Shown here: in pieces, positions 51,606-61,800 of the stretch
How the letters are laid out: every line of letters starts with the position of its first letter
Numbering within the stretch: the stretch's first letter is position 1
DNA from: Sulfitobacter sp. S223
Lineage (GTDB): Bacteria > Pseudomonadota > Alphaproteobacteria > Rhodobacterales > Rhodobacteraceae
Direction of reading: 5' to 3'
Assembly: GCF_025143825.1 (NCBI RefSeq)
Contig: NZ_CP083560.1
Span: 2,232,001-2,296,000, forward strand
DNA: 64,000 bases
Position numbers and translations under genes: made by a program
The notes under the pieces: generated by a model
Seen by the model: the letters and a program-made list of their open reading frames with translations, nothing else
Databases searched by the model: none
Told to the model about the DNA's origin: nothing

Positions 51606-54600
51606 ATGTTCTCCTCTGTTATCGAAATTCTGAGCAAGACCCGCACTGCCCTGCGCTGCCTTGCCATTCTTGCACTATTGCTGATGTCTAATGGAGCCGC
51701 TCAGGCACAGCCTGCATCCGCCGGAACCCGGATCGTGAACCAAGCGATCACAACCTATTTTCACAACGAACTCGGTTTGCTCGAGACCGTCCAGTCCAAC
51801 ACTGTCGAGGCGGTCGTCTCTGGTGTTGCGGCGCTGGAGATCGTCGGGTTCTCAGACCTTGCCATGACACGCGGATCATTCGACCAGCACCATTTCACAG
51901 TGCGCAATATCGGCAACGTCGCGGTCAATGGCGGCCTTGCGCTGGATCCGGATGCGGAAAACGGGATGTTGTTGGAGCAATCTCTGGTCTTGGATGTCAA
52001 CGCCAACGGGGTTGTCAATGATGCTGACATATTGCTGCAGCCGGGCGACGTGATGAACATTCCCGCAGGCGCGTCAATGCAGATCATCTATGGCTTTCAC
52101 GTGGCGCCGACCGCACTACTGGGCTCTTTGGCCACCACTTGGGTCAGGATCGACGAAGCCTCGATTGCGACGCCTACCGACACCATTGAAAACACCGACG
52201 TCGCGGTGACCGGCATCGGCGAAGGCCGCGTTCGCATCGTCGAAGGCGCGTTCGAGATCCACAAATCCGTAGTTCAGCGCGCAGTCGAAAACGGCGTCGA
52301 GTTGACCTTTACCCTTGATCTGAAAAACGACTCCGAAGAGCACATCCCGGGATACACCCGCATAGGTGCGGACCTGATTGTCATTGATGGCGAAGCGGTT
52401 CGCGGCATTCTGGTGCGCGACACCATTCCGCTGAACACGGTTCTGCAGCGCGTCGGGGCGTCGGGCGGGTTTACACCGCTTTATCATGTCGCGGGGCGGG
52501 ATGCGCAGAACTACACCAGTACCGCACCGCAGGATCTGTCCACGGTAGATGCGTTGGCGTGGTTCTGGCCCGGTGACTACCAGATCGGACATTCCAACGA
52601 CCTGATGTTCACGGTTATGGTGGCCCGGGATCTGGGTGCTGTCACTGTTCGCAACACCGGGTTGGTCTATCATCCCGGCGGTTGGGATTATGACGAAGTC
52701 TTCACCAACGAGACCGTGACCGAGATTACATCTGACGCCTCGGCGATACTGGAGTTCGAGACCCCCTATGGCAGCATCGGTGGCGACACCAGCCTGATCG
52801 TGATCGGCGGTGCCTGTAACCTGACCGATGCGATCGACAGTGTGATGATCCGGGTCAACAGCGCCTGGAGTGGCGATGTGGAGACCATTGTTGCGACGGA
52901 AACAGGCCCGAACACCGGCGTCTTCTTCACCGGACCACTGCCGCTGGCGGATATGCTGATCCCGCAAGACGGAGACGGTGTGATTGCCACTGCGCCCGGC
53001 GATAGCCTGAGTGCCTTTGCCGATTGTTCAGGACAGGATCTGGCGGATGATCTGCCTGTAAATCCCGGCAATTTCGTCTTTAACAGCGTGACCAACGTGG
53101 TGGTGCCTGATGCTGTGGTCGTTCTGTACGACGCCACAGGTGCAGAGATTGCGCGTACGAGCACCGATGCGCGCGGCTATTTCAGCTTTGGCGATGTGCC
53201 CGTCGGCAGCTACCGCTATGATATTCTGACGCCCTATGGTCTGGCATTTCCCTCGGAACGCATGGGTTTTTCCGGGTTCAGTCGTGTGATCGAGCCCGAT
53301 GCTGCCTATGGAACGGCGTTCTCTCACCCGGGGGGCGCGTTGATGATCACAGATGTACCGCTGGATCCGGTCTATGACGCCGCGATCGGCCTGCGCAAAT
53401 CGGTGGACCGCACCCGCATCGGCACCGGGCAGGTTGTGGTCTATTCCCTGAACGGCCTAAACAACATGGATCAGGCACTGGTAGATGCGCAGTTTCTGGA
53501 CACACCGCCGCGCGGCGCCGTCTTTGTCGCAGGATCGGCCCGTCTGGACGGCACGCGGCTTGCGGACCCGCTGATGTTGGCGGATGGCAGCCTGCAGTTC
53601 GACCTGGGTCGGGTTGCTCCGCGCGAAACCGTACTGCTGCGCTATGCCATGCGGTTTTCCGCATCAGCGCGCCCCGGTATGCACATAAACACCGCCGTAC
53701 TGACCGGCGCTCAAGCCGGAACCGGGGCTACAATTACGTCACCCATCGCGCGCGCCGAGGTGGTGCTGGATAACCGCGGTGGAGTGTTCAGCCGCGAAGC
53801 AACCGTGATCGGACAGGTTTTCCTGGATTGCGACAAGGATGGCATCCGGGGCTGGGATGACGAAGACGTACCCGAGGAACTCGGGGTACCCGGTGTGCGC
53901 ATCGTGACCCAGGAAGGTCTGACTGTCGTTACGGATATCGATGGGAAATACTCCTTGTTCGGTCTGCGCCCGGTGCCCCATGCGTTTGAGCTGGACGCGC
54001 GGACGCTGCCCAAGGGCACCGTCCCGATGGCGACGCGCGCAACCGATCTGCGTCGCGGCGGTTCGCGTCTGGTCGATCTAAAGGCCGGGGAGTTGAAGGC
54101 CGAGCGTTTCGCGCTTGACGGTTGTACACCCGAAGCGAAGGCCGAGATTGCAAAACGTCGTGCGATCTTTGGAGCTCGCGACAAAAACGGCAGCGACCGG
54201 TTGAGCGATCTGCCGATGGAGGCTGCTCGCCCAGAGCCGCGCAGTGCGCGTAGCGAAGCAGGTATTGCCACGACCAGCCACTTGCGTCCGGCAGACCTGG
54301 TCGATGCCGACATCGACCAGACCGAGGAAACAGACCCGGAACTTCTGGAAGAGATGGTCAAGACACTGACTCCCGAGGTTGGTTTTGTCGGACTGGCACA
54401 GGAAATGCAGGTACGCCGACGTTCCCTGACCTTGCGGGTCAAGGGGCCGGCTGACCTGAACATCGTGCTTTCCCTAAACGGTGAGCCCGTGGCCGGCAGC
54501 CGCATCGGTGAACGGAGCGTCTGGGAAAAGGGCAATGTGCAGGCGCTTGAATATGTGGCATTGCCGCTCAAGCCCGGCCGCAACGTATTGGAAGTATCGG

Positions 54601-57350
54601 GCACCGATCCGTTTGGCATTGCCCGTGGTCGTGCCGAGCTTGTGATCGTCGCCCCTGGCGACCCGGTCAAGATCGAGATGATCGCGCCCAAGCAAGCTCC
54701 AGCCAGTGCAGGCACGTCTGTACCCGTGGTGGTACGTGTTCTGGATGCCGCCGGTCTGCCTGTCGAGGCATCGTCGATGATGACACTGAAAGCCCGCAAC
54801 GCGGTCTGGGGAGTGACGGACATTCGCCCCGAACAGCCCGGCGTGCAGGTCTATATCGACAATGGCGAAGCGACCTTCGATCTGATGGCACCGCAGATTT
54901 CCGGCCCTGACACCCTGAGCGCGATCAGCGCCATGGGCAAGGCCGAAGCCTTGATAACCTGGATGCCCGATCTGGACGAACGCATTCTCGTCGGTGTGAT
55001 CGAAGGCGCTGTCGCACTGCATGACAGCAACGACCTGCTAGACCATGACCAGTTGAGCCCGTTCGAGGACACCGCCCATGGTCTGCGCGGAGAGCTGTAC
55101 CTCAAGGGTCGGATCAAGGGCGACCGTCTGCTGACGCTGCGCTATAGTTCTGACCGAGACACGGAGGACCGGCTGTTCCGCGATATCCGCGCCGATGAAT
55201 ACTATCCGGTCTATGGCGACGATTCCGAACGTGGCTCAGACGCCGCGTCTTCGTCGAACCTGTATGTGAAGATCGAAAAGGGTGCATCCTATATCCTCTA
55301 TGGCGATATTGCGATCGAACCGGAATCGGATGCCTTCAAGCTGGGTGGGTATTCCCGCGTGACCACCGGTCTCAAGGGCCACTGGGAGAATGAAAACACC
55401 CGCGTCACGGTCTTTGCCGCCCGCACGCGCCAATCGCAGAAGATCGCAGAGATCGCAGCACGCGGAGTATCCGGCCCCTATGACCTTGCCCTGAAGAATT
55501 TCCGCGAAGGCAGCGACCGGGTGGAAATCCTGATGCGTGACCGTGACACCGGAGAGATCCTGACCACTCTGTCACAGCAGCGCATGACAGATTACCTGCT
55601 GGACTATTTCCGCGGGGCGATCATTTTCACCTCACCTGTCCCACAGGCTGACGACAACGGAAACCCGATCAGCATCCGGGTCACCTTTGAGACGGAGAAT
55701 GACGTCACAGAGCGCTACTGGCTTTATGGCGGCGAGGCGGTTTGGGCCCTGAACGGGGATACCGAAATCGGTGTCCGCTTGGTTCATGCTGACGCCGAGC
55801 GGATGACCCGGGAGCGCGAGCGCATTATTGCCGCCTTCCTGCGCACCAAGGTGGCCGAGCGCACCCGCATCGAGGCCGAAATCGCACGTGCCGAAGACGG
55901 ATTCGGCGATGTTGGTCTGGCTGCCAGAGTCCGCTTGGTGCACGAGGGCCGTCGCGGAACCCTGACGGCCGAGGCGGTGCACACCGACGAGGATTTTGCG
56001 CCGACCGGATCGTCCGAACAGCCCGGGCGCGACCGTCTGACGGTCGAATACAAGACCCAGCTTGACAAAGATCGCAACCTGAGCGCGCGCGCCGAATATA
56101 TCCGTGACAGGATTTCCGACAGCGAAATCCTGCGCGGCGAGGTGGAAGTTGAAAAGAGCCGCGACGCTCAAACCCTGTTGCGGTCGGGCCTGCGTCTGGA
56201 GCACGACTTCCGAGCTGGCCGCAATGCCACGCAGCTGTTCGGTTTGCTGGGGGCCACCTGGATTCCGGATCCTGACAAACCGCTGACATACAGCCTGGAC
56301 ATAGTGACACCCGGAACAGGCGGCGCAGACGGCTATATGCGGATGAAACTGCTCTACCAGCTCTCACCCGAACTGCATCTGGACGCGGGCGCAGAGATTG
56401 CGCTGGATGGTCACGGGCGCGGACAGCGCGGTACGCATCTGCACCTCGCCCTGAACTATACGATGAACAAAACCCTGAGTGGCCGCACCGAGATTATCGC
56501 CGATGGCGAAGGTCTGGACGATGCCCGGCTGATCCAGGGCTTCCGGGCTGCCTGGAACGCGAGCGAAGGTCTTGCACTGAGCTTTGGCCTCGAGCACAGC
56601 CACGGGCTGGGTCAGGACACCGACCGGCTGACCAGCGCCACCTTTGGGCTGAACTGGACCTCCGAGGATGAGCGCTGGATTGGCGAGTTGGACAACGAAC
56701 TGACCTTCGAACCAGAGGGAGAGACGTTTTATGCGAATGCCGGGATCGCCGGACAGATCACACCTGATCTGAGCTTCCTTGGCCGGGCGCGCTATGCGGT
56801 CGACGGACGCGGAGACGGCTCGGCGCATGTGCGCAACCGCACACGTATCGGTGCGGCCTACCGTCCGGCCAATGATCCGCGCCTTGCGGTTCTGGCCTGG
56901 TACGAACGCCGGCTCGAAAAGGATGCGAGCAGTAAGCGCGACACCCATCTGTGGTCGTTCGCCGCGAATTACGAACCTACTGCCGATCTGGAAATTCGGG
57001 GCAAATACGCGGGTCAGAAAGAGACGGTGCGCCTCGGTGGGGACATGACATCAGCCAGCCTCGTGCAGATGGTACAGGCCGGCGTCGACTGGGACATCGC
57101 CGATGACCGTTTCCGACTGGGTCTGCAGGCCGCGCATATCTGGGACGATGCCGGTTATTCAACCAATGCGATTGGTGTGGAACTGGGCACGGTCATTGGT
57201 GAAGGCGCGATGCTGAGCATTGGCTACAACCACCTGACCAATCGCCCTACGCAGGGATCGAGCCTGTTCGACTATGGATTATATGTCCGACTGCGACTGT
57301 TATTGGACAGCAATCTCTGGGATCAGCTGGACCGTTGGTTCGACAATTGA
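51606..57350 (+). CDS. Giant modular surface protein with C-terminal outer-membrane beta-barrel, 1914 aa
   Basis: Sec signal (TALRCLAILALLLMSNGAAQ then AQ) and the same opening module as the 874-aa protein (TRIVNQAITTYFHNELG, VQSNTVEAVVSGVAALEI). Then DUF11-like modules to about residue 480, a carboxypeptidase-regulatory-like module (VVLYDATGAEIARTSTDARG), another DUF11 at ~595-710 and an SdrD_B-like module at ~720-800 (IGQVFLDCDKDGIRGWDDED). After an acidic linker and an Ig-like domain at ~1020-1120, the last ~790 residues alternate aromatic/charged strands (GELYLKGRIKGDRLLTLRYS, EYYPVYGDDSERG), ending in a long barrel and the tail LWDQLDRWFDN. I infer an outer-membrane barrel with exposed or periplasmic modules. 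Homologues with barrel ends exist in gammaproteobacteria; function unknown. Confidence 0.85.
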   Translation: MFSSVIEILSKTRTALRCLAILALLLMSNGAAQAQPASAGTRIVNQAITTYFHNELGLLETVQSNTVEAVVSGVAALEIVGFSDLAMTRGSFDQHHFTVRNIGNVAVNGGLALDPDAENGMLLEQSLVLDVNANGVVNDADILLQPGDVMNIPAGASMQIIYGFHVAPTALLGSLATTWVRIDEASIATPTDTIENTDVAVTGIGEGRVRIVEGAFEIHKSVVQRAVENGVELTFTLDLKNDSEEHIPGYTRIGADLIVIDGEAVRGILVRDTIPLNTVLQRVGASGGFTPLYHVAGRDAQNYTSTAPQDLSTVDALAWFWPGDYQIGHSNDLMFTVMVARDLGAVTVRNTGLVYHPGGWDYDEVFTNETVTEITSDASAILEFETPYGSIGGDTSLIVIGGACNLTDAIDSVMIRVNSAWSGDVETIVATETGPNTGVFFTGPLPLADMLIPQDGDGVIATAPGDSLSAFADCSGQDLADDLPVNPGNFVFNSVTNVVVPDAVVVLYDATGAEIARTSTDARGYFSFGDVPVGSYRYDILTPYGLAFPSERMGFSGFSRVIEPDAAYGTAFSHPGGALMITDVPLDPVYDAAIGLRKSVDRTRIGTGQVVVYSLNGLNNMDQALVDAQFLDTPPRGAVFVAGSARLDGTRLADPLMLADGSLQFDLGRVAPRETVLLRYAMRFSASARPGMHINTAVLTGAQAGTGATITSPIARAEVVLDNRGGVFSREATVIGQVFLDCDKDGIRGWDDEDVPEELGVPGVRIVTQEGLTVVTDIDGKYSLFGLRPVPHAFELDARTLPKGTVPMATRATDLRRGGSRLVDLKAGELKAERFALDGCTPEAKAEIAKRRAIFGARDKNGSDRLSDLPMEAARPEPRSARSEAGIATTSHLRPADLVDADIDQTEETDPELLEEMVKTLTPEVGFVGLAQEMQVRRRSLTLRVKGPADLNIVLSLNGEPVAGSRIGERSVWEKGNVQALEYVALPLKPGRNVLEVSGTDPFGIARGRAELVIVAPGDPVKIEMIAPKQAPASAGTSVPVVVRVLDAAGLPVEASSMMTLKARNAVWGVTDIRPEQPGVQVYIDNGEATFDLMAPQISGPDTLSAISAMGKAEALITWMPDLDERILVGVIEGAVALHDSNDLLDHDQLSPFEDTAHGLRGELYLKGRIKGDRLLTLRYSSDRDTEDRLFRDIRADEYYPVYGDDSERGSDAASSSNLYVKIEKGASYILYGDIAIEPESDAFKLGGYSRVTTGLKGHWENENTRVTVFAARTRQSQKIAEIAARGVSGPYDLALKNFREGSDRVEILMRDRDTGEILTTLSQQRMTDYLLDYFRGAIIFTSPVPQADDNGNPISIRVTFETENDVTERYWLYGGEAVWALNGDTEIGVRLVHADAERMTRERERIIAAFLRTKVAERTRIEAEIARAEDGFGDVGLAARVRLVHEGRRGTLTAEAVHTDEDFAPTGSSEQPGRDRLTVEYKTQLDKDRNLSARAEYIRDRISDSEILRGEVEVEKSRDAQTLLRSGLRLEHDFRAGRNATQLFGLLGATWIPDPDKPLTYSLDIVTPGTGGADGYMRMKLLYQLSPELHLDAGAEIALDGHGRGQRGTHLHLALNYTMNKTLSGRTEIIADGEGLDDARLIQGFRAAWNASEGLALSFGLEHSHGLGQDTDRLTSATFGLNWTSEDERWIGELDNELTFEPEGETFYANAGIAGQITPDLSFLGRARYAVDGRGDGSAHVRNRTRIGAAYRPANDPRLAVLAWYERRLEKDASSKRDTHLWSFAANYEPTADLEIRGKYAGQKETVRLGGDMTSASLVQMVQAGVDWDIADDRFRLGLQAAHIWDDAGYSTNAIGVELGTVIGEGAMLSIGYNHLTNRPTQGSSLFDYGLYVRLRLLLDSNLWDQLDRWFDN

Positions 57351-57359
57351 GCCCGGGGT

Positions 57360-57391
57360 GGCGCCTGGGTACCCCCCTTGACCCAGGCGCC
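57360..57391 (+). terminator. Terminator-like hairpin after the barrel-protein gene
   Basis: Perfect 11-bp stem ggcgcctgggt / acccaggcgcc with a ten-base loop, 10 bases after the stop codon, followed by ggtttcccttg, a short T-containing tail. Confidence 0.7.
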
Positions 57392-57512
57392 GGTTTCCCT
57401 TGAAGTGTCAGAGAAGATCAGCACTGCCAGCCCCGCCCTTGTGCGGGGCTGGTTTGTTTTGTGCTACTGGCCAACATACCCTGCACCTCAACCCGAAGGC
57501 ACAGGAAAGAGC

Positions 57513-57777
57513 ATGAAAGCCTTGGTCTCATTGAGCGAGCCGCAAGAGAACTTCGCCTGCGAACTGGTTGCGCAAGGGCGATAATGGAACCTGAGCGATG
57601 AGCCCACAAGGGCTGGAACTGATGCGCGCACACGCAAATTCAGGTGCGGACGAAGTCACTGTGTTGCAGGATTTGATTGCCGAACGCTGTTGCGGTGATT
57701 TCGTGAAAGTCGAAGAGGGCAAGGTGCGGACCCGCGCGATGATCGCAAGGCGCAGCGCGGCGCATGGCGTATCGGGT
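57513..57777 (+). pseudogene. ParD-like antitoxin remnant
   Basis: The frame at 57513 reads MKALVSLSEPQENFACELVA and QGR, then a TAA at 57582. Similarity to ParD/CopG-type antitoxins continues after a +1 shift as QGLELMRAHANSGADEV, TVLQDLIAERCCGDFVKVEE and GKVRTRAMIARRSAAHGVSG. It is therefore broken by a nonsense codon and a frameshift. It overlaps the toxin-like remnant that follows, the usual ParDE gene order. Confidence 0.7.
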
Positions 57778-58060
57778 TGAGCGTGCTACGCAGACCGATC
57801 AGGATCTGAAAGCAATCTTTAATGTCTTGTTTGAAACGGCCAGCAATTTCGGAGGACTCGACGACATCGGCGCGGGTCGTGCCGAACCCCGCCTGCTGGA
57901 GATCGAGGCGGCCTTCCTGACGCTCGATAAAGTTGGGACCATGACAGCCTTAATCTTGAAAGGCAGAGCTTCGACCGAAACGCAAATATGATACCATAGA
58001 TTTCAAACGGGAAAGGCATCGCATAGCGGCCTTTATGGTGATGCATTTAGAGAACACATG
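57764..58060 (+). pseudogene. ParE-like toxin remnant
   Basis: The frame from 57764 reads MAYRVERATQTDQDLKAIFN, VLFETASNFGGLDDIGAGRA and EPRLLEIEAAFLTL, the N-terminal half of ParE/RelE-type toxins. After about residue 56 similarity moves to another frame (HDSLNLERQSFDRNANM) and then meets stops, so the catalytic/C-terminal half is lost. Together with the antitoxin remnant this is a decayed toxin-antitoxin locus. The right limit is approximate. Confidence 0.65.
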
Positions 58061-58158
58061 TAGCTCTTAAGTTGAATCACGATAAGAACGAACGTAGAAC
58101 AAGTAGTTTTTGAAGTTTTCACGCTTTGCTCTTTCAAAGAGATCGCCGACAATAGGGA

Positions 58159-58269
58159 ATGATGAATTTCATCTGGTCTGGTCAGTTTAAAGAACTCATT
58201 GCGCTTTTGGGCGCTTTGTCTTCGATAATTGCCCTGGTCATCATTCTCAGAAAGCCGTCAGGCAAGTAA
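58159..58269 (+). CDS. Possible small membrane peptide
   Basis: A 36-codon frame, MMNFIWSGQFKELIALLGAL followed by SSIIALVIILRKPSGK, encodes one hydrophobic helix with a basic tail, like many bacterial small membrane proteins. The upstream site (aggga) is too close to be a good ribosome site, and no homologue is recognised. Reported as possible only. Confidence 0.3.
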   Translation: MMNFIWSGQFKELIALLGALSSIIALVIILRKPSGK

Positions 58270-58749
58270 GAGAGTATGGCCGAATAGAACCGGAGGTGCC
58301 AACTTGCAACGGCAGCACCTCCAGAAGCTATCGAGAGCAGGAGAGGGGAAATAGGATCCCTCTCTCCAACTATCGCTAAGGATAGCTAGTCTCTGTTGAT
58401 ATGCAAATAGCTATTTTTTTGTTCTGAAATCTGTGATCAAGCTCTTCCGAAGGGCATATAGATGCGCTTCACAGCGTAGCTGTGACCGCTATTAGCTGCC
58501 TGAGGTACCGCATCAGGGAACTCTTCGCCCCGAGATTGCCAAAAGACGGCGCAGCGTCATAAAAGGCGGACAGTTTTCTATTTTTCTGCAAATGACACGA
58601 CGCGGTTTCTGAGGCTCCTCGCGGTGTTTTATCGTGGGCAGGACCATCGCAAACGGGCGTTGTTCAGGCGGCTGTCAGTCACGTAGTCTCCGCCAGCCCC
58701 CAAGCGTAAGCCGCTTTGAAGAGATTGTGCATTCCCTTCGGAATACCGC
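58270..58749. other. Intergenic stretch with two hairpins
   Basis: No convincing gene in 480 bases. Two inverted repeats are visible: ggaggtgc / gcacctcc (58292-58322), possibly a terminator for the small frame before it, and gagaggg / ccctctc (58341-58364). Short frames on both strands lack family features. Confidence 0.45.
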
Positions 58750-58789
58750 AACAGGCCCGAGGCATGCTATCGTGCGCCCCGGGCCTGTT
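58750..58789 (-). terminator. Terminator-like hairpin after the 1678-aa gene
   Basis: Stem aacaggccc / gggcctgtt with a 22-base loop that itself contains gcatgc, 18 bases after the minus-strand stop codon. No clear T-run. Confidence 0.5.
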
Positions 58790-58807
58790 GATCAGGATGC
58801 GGGAATG

Positions 58808-61800
58808 TCAGGGCGCGATGGCCACTTTAAAGCTGACCGACCCTTGTTCGCCCGGCACCAAAGTGCCTAGGCAATCCCAACGCAGTGCCCCTGCATAGCC
58901 GGCCGCATTGACGGCAGGCGCAGACAGCGTGCAGGTCAGGCCCTGTCCCAGAAGCAGAGGTGTTGGCACCGGTTCTGCCAGCTCTGTATAGGCGGGGGTC
59001 TGGTCGTGGATCACCACATCGGTCGCCAACGCCTGGCTGGGATTGATTACGTAGATACGGTATTCCAAAACATCACCAACCGAACCCTGATTTGACTGCC
59101 CTTCGGGCGTGGCCTGGGTTTCGTTGCGCACGGTCTTAGTTAGCACCAAATTGCCCAGTCCGCCTGAGCTGATCAGCCGGTCGGTGTTGGTGTCCGTTTC
59201 CACAAAGGTGATGTCGCTATAGCTGGTTTGCGCGGTCAGATCGAAAACATAGACCGCGTTTTGACCAAGACCGCTGTTGGCCACCACCCGCGCAACTAGG
59301 CAAATCCGTGTTCCGGCACTGACCGACTGCGCTCCGACAAGCAATGTATCCGGAACACCGTCGCAGTCGGGATCCGCAAACAGTGTTCCGGCAAAGGCAT
59401 CCGCCGGAGTCTGCGTGATATCGGTGATCGCAAAGGTGACGGTACCGGTGCTGTCGGCAAGGTATTCGTGGCGCAGCGTGACGACCTGACCGGCACCGAT
59501 TGAGGCCTCCTGAGACTCGTTCAGGGTCGCCTGACGGATAAGGCCGACGTCAAGATCCGGATAGTCGGTCGCGGCAGCGGGGTTAAAGGTCAATTGCCCG
59601 TCAGAGGCGTCGGCATTGACCAGCGCAGGCAGCGCCTGCGCGGTTTCGGACACGTTCAGCAGGCCGTTGTCTGCGGTGACACGCAGGGTCACGGCCCCGG
59701 TGTAGCCCTGCGGCAAGGCATAGCTCCAGAAACCGGATGCGTTGGGTTCTGGTGTGGCCAGCACCGCGCCGGTATCATCGAGGATTTCGACCAGCGCCTG
59801 ATTGGTGCCTGTTTCGGTGCTCGACACAGTGCCGTCATGCGCACTAGCACCACCGGCGCCATTGTCCAGAAAGACACGGCCAGACAGCACCTGCCCTGAA
59901 GGTGCCAGCGTCAGGTTCACGGTCGCTTCGTCGTCATCGGCGATACCGTCGCCAAGATCGTCTGTGGCCGCACCGACTGTGGGATCACTGTCCGGGTCAT
60001 TCAGCGAACTTGCGATGACCTCAGCAGTGTTTGTGTGCACTCCGGTGTCCAGCATGGTCGCGCGGACCGTCAGGACCTGAGACGACCCGGGGCTGAGTGT
60101 GCCCACGGTCCACAGGCCAGTGTCGGAGTTATAGGTCGTGCCACTGGCCGCAGAGTCGTCCGAGACATAGGCAAAGCCGGACTGCAGCAGATCCTGCACC
60201 ACAACGCCTGTCGGTGTCCCGGGGCCGTTGTTGGACAGCGTGATCACGAAATCAACCGCCGTTCCGGCCTGAAGCGTCGTGACCGGGGTTCCATCCACCG
60301 TGGACAGGGCCGCCTTCGTGATCGACAAGTCCGCCAAGGGAGGCGCAAAACCGAAATCCTGATTGGTAGTGGTCTGGCCATCGGTCACCACTACGTTCAC
60401 CAGCAGGCTGCCTGTGGTCAGAGTGTAGCCAGCCGGGATTTGCGGCGCGGCAGTGTCGATCTGGATCCGATAGGAACCGACTGGCAACAAGTCAAAGACA
60501 TAGGTTCCATCCGCAAGGGTAAACGTGGTGCCGATTAAGATGTCGTCCAGCGTATTGAGCGGCGTACCTGCGTCCAAATACAAGGAGATCGTAATTCCGG
60601 CGGGCAGTGTCGGTTCACCGAGATCGAATATGACGGAGCCGTTGGCATCCTCATAAACGGTGCCGGTTATGGAGCCCATAAGAACCTCTTCGACCACGAC
60701 GGTGACCTGAGCGCGATCGCAGTTGCCCACAAGCGCATCTTCGCAGAGTTCGTAGCTGATCGTGTAAGTGCCGATGGGGGTGTTGAGCGGGACGGTCACC
60801 ACGCCTTCGGACGCGCCAGCCAATTCGATAAACGGCACTGGGTCGCCCGGCGTCTGCGGCTCGGCCGGAGTGATTTCGGTGATGGTGACATCGGCGGAAT
60901 TCACCGGATCGCCAGACAGGGTATCGTTGCCCAGCACGTTGCCCAGTGTCCCCCCCGTCCCCGTGTCGACCGGCGTGGCAGAGTAGTCGTCATCCTCGGC
61001 GGTTAGAGTGGGCGAGACTTCGGCGATTGCGCACAACCGGATGCCGGCACCACGTGTTGCCGAGTTGCCGGAGCTGCCGGTATAGCCCAGGGTGAACAAG
61101 TTTTGCTGAAAGGTATCGAAATTGAAGGTCACGTAGTTGTCGAAATCGCTTTCGTTGATTTCTTCGATCCAGTTCGCTGCGGATCCGAATTTCGCCGGGT
61201 CCTGCGCAATTGCCGTGCCCGGCGACGGAAAGCCCGGCAGTTCGATGGTGTTGAAATGCGTGATCGTCGGGCTGCCGTTGACAAAACCTCCGACATCCGA
61301 GGAATCGTCGCTGCCGCCACGGCTGTCGATATCGGTCTGTTGCACGATCACACCGTTGATCCCGGCCTGATTGATAGGTGTGCCTTCGGGGTTGGCGACG
61401 GTGGCCGTTCCGTCCTGCACCAGCGACAGGCGATAGGTCAGGTACGGGTTCTGGTTGGGCGTCATGCGCGCGGTGATCGTGTTCAGCGTATCCTCGAACT
61501 GGATATCAGACGCGGAGGATACCGTATCGAGCTGCATCACGATGTCGATGGCATTGCCGAACGAATCCACCGTGACGTTGTCAAAGACATAGATATCCGA
61601 GGGGCTGATGGCGCTCGGAGAGCCGGCGCCCGCCAGCTGCGTGCGGGGCGAGCCAAAGACCGACTGCGGTGTACAGACGAACGGCGGCGTGGCGGGGATC
61701 ACCTGCACGGCGACGGTGATTTCCGCCGGGTCGCAGTTGGCCGGGTTGGCCGTTTCGCAAATCTCGTAGGTGATCGTGTAAACGCCTGCCGGTGTCCAAG

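Noticed and set aside
53711..54823. Minus-strand 370-codon Ser/Arg-rich frame inside the barrel gene
   Set aside because: Ser/Arg-rich composition is typical of the reverse complement of GC-rich genes; no family features.
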